Below are positions 56,007-64,000 of a stretch of DNA of 64,000 nucleotides, in pieces. The DNA is taken from NCBI RefSeq assembly GCF_963678635.1, contig NC_087062.1, positions 46,771,758-46,835,757 of the forward strand, given 5' to 3'. Below the pieces are notes generated by a model, which saw only the letters and a list, made by a program, of their open reading frames with translations, was not told the origin of the DNA and did not search any database. Within the stretch, counting starts at the first letter, position 1. Every line of letters starts with the position of its first letter. Position numbers and translations under genes: made by a program. This stretch comes from Symsagittifera roscoffensis (lineage: Eukaryota > Xenacoelomorpha > Acoela > Convolutidae).

Positions 56007-57680
56007 TTGTCCGGGGAGTTCAGATGGATGCGAAGAAGGCACAGACATGATCTGGAGGAGCGTGCCGACTCCATCACAACATCTTCAACAGATGACAATT
56101 CCCGAAACTCAGGAATTGACACCTATTCAGACAGGAACTCGAGCTCGGGATCAGAACTGTCCGAACTAGCGATCCACACACTACTAGTGGAAACTCGGGC
56201 AAGGGATCTGGACAGAGAGGTGTATCAGGATCCTGACAGTGATCGCTACCTTATACCAAGCGAAAGAGTCTTTGACAACGCAGCGGATGATTTGGAGACA
56301 ATAGCGGTATCGAAACGTTCGATAAGCCTGTTGCCACAAAAAGAGGTAGTCAGGACTGATCTTCAGACGTTCACGCAAGAAACACAGCCGCTGGCGAAGA
56401 TTTATTGCGTTAAGATGGAAGAAGACACACATCAGCCCAATGAGATGAATAGTCAGATGAGGGTCATGAAGACGTACTTGAAGCCGAGATACAGACTCTC
56501 GGATCTTCTAAGGGCGCAGAGAAATGATCGCATGACAAGCAACCTGAAAAGGTGGATCGAGAATGGTGCTCCGGATAAAGGGTACCTCGAGGAAGACAGT
56601 TATCGTATCCTGAGACAGTACTTCATGCAGAAGGAAGGGAGGTTGTATTTGAACAAGGACGGGATTGTGGCATGCAAGAGAAGAGAAGAAGACAGAGTCC
56701 TATACAAGTATAACGCGATAGTGTTGCCGCAACTCTATCAGACAGAACTACTATTCAGGTCGCATGATCAGATGGGCCATCAGGGTATCGACAAGGTATA
56801 TCAGAGGATCCTGAAGCGCTTCGAGTGGCCTGGAATGAAAAAGGCATGCGAGAAGTGGGTAACAGCATGTCTGTCATGCCAACAGGTCAAGGATCCAAGG
56901 AAGTTGCAAATTCCTTTACAATCGATCGAGTCGTCTGAATTCAACGAGGTAGTGCAGATAGATCACCAAAAGATATGCATGACAGACAGCGGTTATAACC
57001 AAGTCCTGGTCATGATAGATCACTTCACGAAGTATGCAGAGGCCGTGCCGTGCATAACTGCTTCGGCGGAAGAGACATGCGACCACCTGATCAATACGTG
57101 GATAGCGAGACATGGTTGTCCGATGACGTTTCAATCAGATAATGGAACAGCTTTCGTAGCAGAGCTTACGAAAGAGCTTATGAGACGCTCAAAGGTTGCT
57201 CAGGCTCACTCCACGACATACCACCCCCAGACGAATGGCTTAGTGGAAAGACAGAATAGGACGTTCGTGTCGATGCTGAGAGTATATTGTTCCAGGTACA
57301 TGACCGATTGGGACAGATACCTTCCACAGGTGATGGGAGCCTATAATAGCACGCAACACTCCACCACTGGAGTTAGCCCACATATGATGCTAACTGGACA
57401 CGAGAAGTCTTTACCCTTAACCTTTTTCTATCCAGAGTATGAGGGAAAGAAAACGTCTCCACAGGTCTATGTGAGGGATGTGATCAGACGTCAACAGGAG
57501 TTGAACGATTTATGCAGACAAAATACTCAGCAGGCACAGGCAAGGCAGAGGAAAAAATTCGACAAGAAAGCAGCTGGTGCAAAAGCTTACAAGGTGGGAG
57601 ATTACGTATGGGTATTTCAGAACGTTATAACACCGAAAGGAACGAAAAAGCTCCTAAAAAAGTGGAGGGACCCTTCATGA
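56007..57680 (+). CDS. Integrase (IN), copy 3 (open, 557 codons)
   Basis: An N-terminal extension of about 230 residues (Ser/Asp-rich, then helical). HHCC finger at about residues 255-295 (SHDQMGHQG ... CLSC). Core D,D35E: VVQIDHQ, FQSDNGTAFVA, NGLVERQNR (all three acidic residues present). C-terminal SH3-like part (KVGDYVWVF) up to the start of the GPY/F module, where a 1-nt loss (TGGTGGGGA to TGGAGGGA) shifts the frame. The protein would join cDNA to host DNA. The tail continues in the next frame. Confidence 0.88.
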   Translation: MSGEFRWMRRRHRHDLEERADSITTSSTDDNSRNSGIDTYSDRNSSSGSELSELAIHTLLVETRARDLDREVYQDPDSDRYLIPSERVFDNAADDLETIAVSKRSISLLPQKEVVRTDLQTFTQETQPLAKIYCVKMEEDTHQPNEMNSQMRVMKTYLKPRYRLSDLLRAQRNDRMTSNLKRWIENGAPDKGYLEEDSYRILRQYFMQKEGRLYLNKDGIVACKRREEDRVLYKYNAIVLPQLYQTELLFRSHDQMGHQGIDKVYQRILKRFEWPGMKKACEKWVTACLSCQQVKDPRKLQIPLQSIESSEFNEVVQIDHQKICMTDSGYNQVLVMIDHFTKYAEAVPCITASAEETCDHLINTWIARHGCPMTFQSDNGTAFVAELTKELMRRSKVAQAHSTTYHPQTNGLVERQNRTFVSMLRVYCSRYMTDWDRYLPQVMGAYNSTQHSTTGVSPHMMLTGHEKSLPLTFFYPEYEGKKTSPQVYVRDVIRRQQELNDLCRQNTQQAQARQRKKFDKKAAGAKAYKVGDYVWVFQNVITPKGTKKLLKKWRDPS

Positions 57681-58381
57681 TTACAGAAGTGCACCAGGAG
57701 GGACGCTTTTATAGACTTAGCACTGACCGAGCCGCCCACTACGAGAACATTAAGCCACATAATCCATCGACAGAAGACTGGTGTATACCTGCAGACATGG
57801 AAGAAAGGGATTATCTAAGGATGGATCCTGCTTGTGAGGTCAACGAGAAGGGCACCAGGGAGAAGAACGATGGAAACGAAGTCGTGGAGGAGGGAATGGA
57901 TACACCGCAGGACCTGGATCCAAACGAGATGATCGGAGCGGACGATGAAACCTTGCCCTACGCAGAGGAGGATTGGCAGGATCCCGAACAGATAGAGGTT
58001 CCCAAGAACTTGGAACCGGATCTTCCGTTCACGATACGGACTCGTCAGAAGGACGGGACAAGACCAAGAAAGAAATATAATCCTTACGGTGACGACTTTG
58101 TAGTGGATAGGATAGATCTGAAGAAGATAGTGGAAGTAGTAGTGGGTCTAGAAGAAATAACTGTGTCACAAGACATTGACATAGTCGATGATCACGACGA
58201 TGAGTGGGTCGACGAACGGTCGAAACCCGAGGTAGAATTCGACGACGAGCAACAGCAGTCAGATGAACAAGACTTGACGAACCTGCGTGTCTTAGAGTGG
58301 CTGAACGAAATGACCTCGGAGCCAGAGAAACAGGAGCCAGAGAAGCAGGAGCCAGAGAAACAAAAGAAACCGGAGACTTAG
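57660..58381 (+). pseudogene. Integrase GPY/F tail and acidic Pol extension, copy 3
   Basis: Continues the integrase in a shifted frame: GPFMITEVHQEGRFYRLST, then HYENIKPHN as in Ty3-type GPY/F modules. An acidic extension with GDDFVVDRID and a run of Asp/Glu follows. It ends in three PEKQE repeats and a stop. Copy 2 has a non-repetitive segment of about 85 codons in place of the repeats. Confidence 0.7.
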
Positions 58382-58389
58382 AAGCAGAA

Positions 58390-58917
58390 ACAGGCGAAGA
58401 ACCTAAGAAACCTGACATAGGGAGGGTAGTTGAGTCATATTTTAACTTACCGAATGAATATTCAAGTAACATAATACTAACAGGCAGTGAATTCATACTC
58501 ACAAATAGAACATGTGCGATAGCAATCACAGCAGACATGAGTTTTAGGACAGCGTTAGCGGCAGATTTTAAGAGAGAATATAAAAACATAGAGTTCCTTT
58601 GGAAGCAACGACCAGGAGTAGGGGGCGTAGCAGCCTTACCTCCGGCGGCGTCACAGATACCGGGAAAATACCTATGCTTCTTGGTGACGAGGGCGACGGA
58701 GAAGCAGCACGTGGACCCAGAGAACCTAGTCTTATCCTTGACGAGGTTAAGAGACTTCCTCGTGAAAATGGACGTCAAGGAGCTCTCGCTTCCAGTGTAC
58801 GATCCAAACAGAGGACGACTGCATCCTCGGGAATTGTACGCGCTTGTAAACGTGATATTCTCTGATACTAATATACCAGTATATTTACATAAGAAATATT
58901 ACTTAAGTATAGGCTGA
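58390..58917 (+). CDS. Macro domain (C-terminal domain of Pol), copy 3
   Basis: Open piece of about 170 codons matching a macro domain along its length. Strand NIILTGSEFI, then CAIAITADM, helix TALAADFKREYKN, loop with GVGGVAAL, strand KYLCFLVTR, long helix, strand VKELSLPVYD, helix with HPRELYALVNVIF, and final strand PVYLH. The order and spacing fit the compact TARG1/ALC1-like macro class that binds or removes ADP-ribose. Both glycine-rich loops are altered (RTALA and YDPNRGRL instead of GAGIA and GCGL types), so ADP-ribose binding is uncertain. It probably once formed the C-terminus of the Gag-Pol polyprotein, but the frame upstream is broken. Confidence 0.72.
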   Translation, partial: TGEEPKKPDIGRVVESYFNLPNEYSSNIILTGSEFILTNRTCAIAITADMSFRTALAADFKREYKNIEFLWKQRPGVGGVAALPPAASQIPGKYLCFLVTRATEKQHVDPENLVLSLTRLRDFLVKMDVKELSLPVYDPNRGRLHPRELYALVNVIFSDTNIPVYLHKKYYLSIG

Positions 58918-59315
58918 GTGACGTGCGAGAGGGTGTTAGGCTAAAGACTAAGTTATATGTAATGTGTGATATGTGTGTTGTGTTATGTTATGTGTTATGT
59001 TATTAAGACCCTGGGTAAGAAGGGGTTAGTGACCATGAACAACTGAATGACGATCTTAGGAATAGATCCGAAGTTTGGACTGTCCAATCTTAGGTCGGTT
59101 TCCAAAATTTTAGAGACCGATTGATTTTAATAAATTTTAGGATAAAAATCTTTTTATCTGACTGTTTTTAAATAAATTTTAACGATATCTGTCAAGGTGA
59201 AACTGACAAGTGTGATATTCATGACTTCTTTTCTAGATCCTGATTGATCATTTAATTGCTCACTTGAGTCAAAACCTGGAAATTGAATCAAAATCAAATC
59301 GAATCTGAAGAACGA
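58918..59315 (+). promoter_or_regulatory. Conserved pol-ORF3 untranslated gap with candidate splice acceptor, copy 3
   Basis: About 400 bp starting with a GT/AT-rich stretch (TGTTATGTTATGTGTTATG), then a region shared with copies 1 and 2. The acceptor-like CTTCTTTTCTAG ends at 59236, 80 bp before the ORF3 ATG at 59316. No open frame. Confidence 0.4.
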
Positions 59316-61075
59316 ATGGATAATTTCAACTTGGATGAATTGATGGACCTGGCAGAGGCATATGTAGGGCCGATGATAGATGCGATCTATCGTCGGCTGA
59401 TAGATCGAGACTTTGCTCTGGAGGACCCAGAGGTAGTCATGTTGCTGACCGCCCTGATCAACATCTTGGGGCATGACAACCGTGGGGACCGCCCCACGGA
59501 AGTCCTGTTGATGGCAGCATATGGAGAGAGGGGAGTGCTAGACCGCCCGAACATGAGAGTGATGAGGTGGAGAAACGGGGCTCTCTCAGGGAGTGACTTG
59601 GCGAATGAGCCTGGATTGGGAAGTTCTAGGACTTACCAACCAGGTGAAATGCCTATGCCCTCCAAGCCCAAACCTGGGCTGACGAGAATGCATCAGGAGA
59701 TGAACAGCGAGGCTGTCTCGTCTGGTTCACCACTGAGAGCAGCTGTGCCACCAAAGAGGGCGAAAGCAGAACAGAAGGTTCAGACGACCAAACCATGCAA
59801 GATCTTGATGGGATAAAGGACGAGCTGGAAAGAACGAAAAAGGAGCTGGACGAGGTGACTAAGACCATGCTCATAGCGGAGGACGACAGAGACATGTGGA
59901 AAAGATTGCTCGAAGACTGCAACAAGAAGCAGGGTCAAGAAATTGAGCGCTTGAGGCAGGACTACAAGGAGCGATCGGAACGGGTGGCGTTGACAACGGC
60001 TGTGGAAAAAGCGATACCTGCAAGGAGTATTCCTCGTGAGCAGTCCCCGATGGAACTCTTGACGCCTCGAGAAATGAGTCAGACAACGGAGACACGGCTC
60101 CCGACAGCAACAGATCGAGTGACAATCCCGGACCCTAGTGACACCTTGGGTGACCCTGTCGTGGAACAAACGGTGAGGAAGCTGAAAGAGACAGCTGGAC
60201 GACTGGTCGCCAACAAGAATGCGCCAGGTTCCGGGGTGACTGCACCCTATGGAACGATCGATGACACGGGCAGAGTACGACTCTCCCAGACCGTGATCAG
60301 ACAGGGAATAAGCGACGACGTGACGCCACTAATGGGGAGCTCTAAGACCCCAGAAAGAAGAATACAGAAGATGCCAGCGAAGAAAGTGTCACGTGTAATA
60401 GACATACAAAAGATCAATCAGTTGAGATATAACTTCACGGGAGTTCCGGAGACAGATCCGAGAGCTTGCTTCAATCGAGCGACTTGGAACCCGGCAGTAA
60501 ACCTGCAACAACCGCCATTGGAGACATCACATCTGATACTGGGAGACAGATTGGTCAGAGTACTATCGAGTTTGAGGACATCTTGGGTCACCACGGTGAT
60601 GGCCTTCGGAGGAGCGACTATAGCCCAGTTATATCGGATGGTGAAACTAATGAATCCAGGAGGATCCCCAGTGTGATGATCCAGGTTGGAACGAACAGCA
60701 TCTCGAGAAGTTAGGATGAGGAGGAAGCACTATGGGAATCGATGATGGTGTGCTTGTTAACTACTCTCTGGCAGAAGTTCAACTGCGCGGTACTGACCGT
60801 TTGCACTGTGCCTATGAATGCAAGAAGCTTGACAGCGGCAGAGAGAAGGCACAACGAAGGAGTGGTCAGGTGGAACAATATTTTGAGGAATCTCGCAAGT
60901 CGGAATGCCGGAAGGATGATCCTCATGGACATCGAACATGAGTTGAGAGCGATGGATCAGGCCAGGCTGACCACAGACGGCATCCACTTCGATAGTATAG
61001 AAGGACATGCTTGGTTGAACAGAGTCTTCTAGGAGCGATTGGATGAGTTGGAGGTAGAACTCTTTGACACAGGAG
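59316..61075 (+). pseudogene. ORF3 N-terminal region: coiled coil + SGNH/GDSL hydrolase, copy 3
   Basis: Start at the ATG of MDNFNLDEL, the position shared by all copies. The N module (LTALINILGHDN) and a Pro-rich stretch run to about 59800, where a frameshift leads into the coiled coil (about 59800-59990) and the hydrolase. Block I is GDRLVR (nucleophile Ser replaced by Arg, unlike GDS in copies 1 and 2), block II AFGGATI. A frameshift near 60670 follows, then block III QVGTNSIS in another frame, and block V TDGIHFDSIEGH (DxxH). A CAG-to-TAG change at 61030 ends that piece. The fold is clear; catalysis by this copy is not possible without the Ser. Confidence 0.78.
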
Positions 61076-62620
61076 TGCTGAGGGGAGAAGGAGCATCGAG
61101 CGAAACGGTGATTACCACCTTTGTGCCCCCTAACCTGGAAACACGCTTGGGGACGGTCCCGGCCGTCACGAATTATAGACAGCAGAGTTCTAGCGAACCA
61201 GGTCAAAGGACGGATGTTCAAGATCGATTGGGAGAAGCACCGGTAAGGAGGACCATTCATCCTCGGAGAAGACTAGGAACTGTTAACCCAATCGAGGAGG
61301 CAGCCAGCACGTCTAGATCGGACACAAGATCGGAGACGACAAGTACCAGTAGAGAGGAGAGACGCCCGGGAAGAGGCTCGTTGATGTGGTCAAGGCCCAT
61401 ACCATCTCCCGGGCATGTATACAAAGATGAACTAATTAAAATGGGTCTCCAGAGGGTGAGCTTCATCGAAGATGCAAGGAGGATGCTGAATGGAGCGAGG
61501 CTATCCGTCAGCAGACTCTACTCGATAACAGGCGTAGACTGGTTGATAGTGCTATCATAAACTTCAGTTCCACGACGGCCTTGAGATTTGCTGACCTAGA
61601 GGGACTGCCCTCTAATAACACAATGGGACCAGTGAACGCGAGACCATTGCAGGATGTGAGATTGAATCATGATGAAGGGAATTGAGAAGAGAGACCTGGA
61701 AGATTCTTGGTGCAAGGGGCGCCAATCGTACAACATGTGAAGATGTTCAGGCAGGTGGCGACACCCCCGAGTCATGTGAAAGACAGAACATACCCGAAGC
61801 TAGTGAGTCAAGATGGTGATGTCCAAAGATACGGCGGATTGAAAGCGATAAAGAAAGATGAGACCATCTTCGCCGCCTATGACAAAGCAGAAATAAGGAA
61901 GGCCAAGATCATGATAGTAGCAAATTCAGAGTTCGTGTAGACTTCCAAGTATCTGTTTTGACCGGACGTCATAATGATGGCAGCGGTCGATCTGGACCTA
62001 CTGCAATCAGTATCTCTGGCTATAGGGGTCCAAAGATAGACGGACATGAACCCAATTACAATCGTGTTTGCTGGCATCAATGACCATCTACACAGTAGAG
62101 GTTTTCTGAGCAGACTCAGAGATCCTACAACGGCGGAAAATGCAGTGTGGCCAGCGATAAAGGATATCCTTGAGTCGATGGGTGAAGTGGTGGATGCGAC
62201 GAAGGAGGGGTCGTTCACCAAGGTGACACCGGGAGTAGTGTTCGCGTTGTCTCCGGGGTATGCATATCTCCCGGATGGACTAAAATTCGTGTATGCGATC
62301 GTGACCTTGCTTTCGGAAGGGAAGTATGATGTAATCATATCAGCCCCAAATCGCATGATAGAGATGGAGAACCTGAGGCCACTCAGGGCTGAACTACCTG
62401 CAGTATGGTCAGATATCTCAAACGCGATGAGAGGATTCAGGGACCATGCGCTGCACATGTTAGTGTTGGACGAGGTACTGGGGTTAAAACTGTCTAATTT
62501 CAGTCGACAGCTCAAACTGAAACCGGGAATAGACGACGAACATCGAGTGGTCGTAGCGATGTCCAACGACTTATGGTTCCGAGCAATGGAAGTGACAGGT
62601 GAAGACACCAGAAGGAAAAA
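61076..62620 (+). pseudogene. ORF3 linker plus degenerate SGNH-like domain, copy 3
   Basis: The linker is rich in Arg/Ser/Thr (61200-61400), then SRLYSITGVDWLI. A broken stretch (61560-61700) follows, then KAIKKDE and the block-I-like VANSEF (61920). The block-III-like FAGINDHL is at about 62070, in a piece open from 62046 to 63008. Later blocks are DGLKFVYAI, YDVIISAP and HMLVLDEVLGL. No DxxH is apparent. It is conserved in all three copies, so it belongs to the family, but an SGNH identity rests on two motifs only. Confidence 0.5.
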
Positions 62621-64000
62621 TTCACTAGAGACTAGAGCTCATTTGGAGGCGATGGTCTTGAGAACCAAGCCGGAAGCCAACCAATGGCTACACCTAAATC
62701 CTCTAGTAGCGGCATTGGGTGTAGATGCTTTTGAGCAAGGCCCTGTGATGATCACGAAGATCCATGCCTACTTGTTAAAGGAGGTGAACCTGGCGGAAAA
62801 TGCTGGAGGAAAGACCGCTGAATTTGTGAACAGAATGTGTCAGATTACCCTGGAAGATTTCTGGACCCAGGAAGTGAAGGGACAGGAAGGCTTTGAACGG
62901 ACGGACAGCATGCTGGAAGGGTTGGGAGCCGGATGGACCGCGTCTTTCATGGCAAAAGTCTGCCCGAAAGTCTCTCATTGTTTGATAAAGAATTCCTCCA
63001 AGCAGTAGTGGAAGTGTCAATAGTAGAACTACTAGCCTTGTTCGTGACGTTTGGAGCAGAGAGCTTCGTGAAAGGACCGGCGATGCTGCTCACCGAAGGA
63101 ACTCAGAACCTGCGGTTAGATGGGCGTCTAACATTGATTGCGATTACCCACGGAAACTTGGGAGGACTGATGAAATTGACACGTTGTCCAGAGCAGATGA
63201 GAGAGAGAGTGAGGAATTTACATATGAAGAAATCCACGGACTCGTGGAATAAGATAAGAGACCTGAGACATACTCTTATCCAATATCTCTTACAACAAAG
63301 TCGCTTTGGAACGGGAGAAGACGAGACTATTGAAAGAGAAGAAGAAGTTTGACGACATGTTGGGGGCATGCCTCTTTTAACCGATCTAAGCTTGGCTATG
63401 AGAACCGATACCTTATCATTGATCAGAGGAGCCACGGAGTTTGTGACAGTGATATATGGACCAGCAGTCACGTTTGCGTTCCCTGAACCTCATGTCAGCA
63501 GTGGACGGTAGTGCACTGAACTGGTGTGAGCAGCACACCTTGCGGGAGCTCATGAGTGAAGATCTGTTACTTGCGAAAATATCAGAGCCAGAGATGATAG
63601 TCATCAACTTTGACGATCACTTCCGTGATTGCATGGGAGAAGTAGAAAGAGGACACATCGAGGTGTTTCCGAAGCTTTGGAATCTGATACCCTATGATAA
63701 AACAAATGGTGAGATGACCAGAGTGCCTCGTCTCGTTGCAGCATATCACAAGGTGAGAGAAGAGACGAAGGATTGGGGTGATTACGAGAAGCTGCCGGAA
63801 GAAATCCCCGAATTCCCTCTGATAAGAAGGATGTTGCTCGGAGCAGTCTCCGTGGTACAAACTCCTAGGTTGAGGGCATTTGAAACCAATGAAAGGAGAA
63901 TAGGGAATTTCGTGGGAACGATGGATCCATACTTTGTAGGGAGAAATGCCGCTGTATTACAATACACACGATTTGCATATACGGATCAAGCAACGAGAAG
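62621..64000 (+). pseudogene. ORF3 helix-rich region, copy 3 (runs off right edge)
   Basis: Counterpart of 2938-4716 and 25980-27976. It is open to 63008, continues in another frame 62933-63352 (VVEVSIVELLALFVTFGAE, then LTLIAITHGNLGGL), then a CGA-to-TGA change near 63352. A 37-bp deletion near 63487 is flanked by the microhomology CCTGA. The last part (DDHFRDCMGEV, WDPY-like blocks, QYTRFAYTDQ) reaches the window end. The protein family is unknown. Confidence 0.6.

Larger units (their letters stand above)
45502..64000 (+). mobile_element. Giant Ty3/gypsy-type LTR retroelement, copy 3 (3' end outside window)
   Basis: Plus-strand copy beginning with TGTGACATTCGACCAG at 45502. It has the longest open gag (about 960 codons), an open protease-RT stretch and an open integrase, so it is the least decayed copy in gag and pol. 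Visible damage includes a frameshift near the gag start, a deletion at the Gag/protease junction, a stop after the RT palm, a deletion of thumb plus RNase H N-terminus, a 1-nt loss at the integrase GPY/F motif, and several breaks in ORF3. The 3' half of ORF3 and the 3' LTR lie outside the window. Confidence 0.92.

Noticed and set aside
58318-58365. Functional Pro-Glu-Lys-Gln repeat domain
   Set aside because: Three PEKQE units occur only in copy 3 and replace non-repetitive sequence of copy 2, so a local slippage event is more likely.

Overview
The window is eukaryotic, most likely from an invertebrate animal. It has no bacterial-type gene layout. It is filled by Ty3/gypsy-type LTR retroelement polyproteins (CCHC gag, aspartic protease, RT, RNase H, HHCC/DDE integrase), and a small island holds two Penelope-like element (PLE) remnants with GIY-YIG endonuclease domains. 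The species cannot be named from the sequence. I see no ordinary host gene and no tRNA or rRNA gene.

Almost all of the window is three decayed copies of one very large LTR element. Copy 1 (minus strand, about 1-20449) runs off the left edge just before its 3' LTR. Copy 2 (minus strand, 20450-42046) lies head-to-tail with copy 1. Its 3' LTR is cut after about 1.1 kb, exactly where the 5' LTR of copy 1 begins. Copy 3 (plus strand, 45502 to the right edge) faces away from copy 2 across a 3.45 kb spacer containing the two PLE fragments.

The shared architecture is: a 5' LTR of about 3.9 kb (very long U3, a minisatellite of about 24 bp units, TATA box, short R-U5); a PBS-like TGG site; a leader of about 400 bp; a long Gag with an unusual coiled-coil N-terminal half and two CCHC knuckles; protease-RT-RNase H-integrase fused in frame to Gag; a Pol C-terminal extension ending in a macro domain; a conserved untranslated gap of about 400 bp with a possible splice acceptor; then a giant third coding region (ORF3, about 7-7.5 kb). 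ORF3 carries a coiled coil plus SGNH/GDSL hydrolase, a second degenerate SGNH-like domain, a large helix-rich region and a basic, mixed C-terminal region, neither of known family. A 3' UTR of about 0.7-0.8 kb precedes the 3' LTR. A full element would be about 25 kb.

Every copy is broken by different frameshifts, stops and deletions, several removing catalytic residues, so none looks autonomous. Comparing the three copies still shows which parts were once continuous coding sequence. The most interesting content is the ORF set (Pol-linked macro domain, two SGNH-type domains, more than 1,000 codons of unassigned ORF3) and the dispersed TCCGGATT motif of the LTRs. No computation was run; family calls rest on motifs read by eye.
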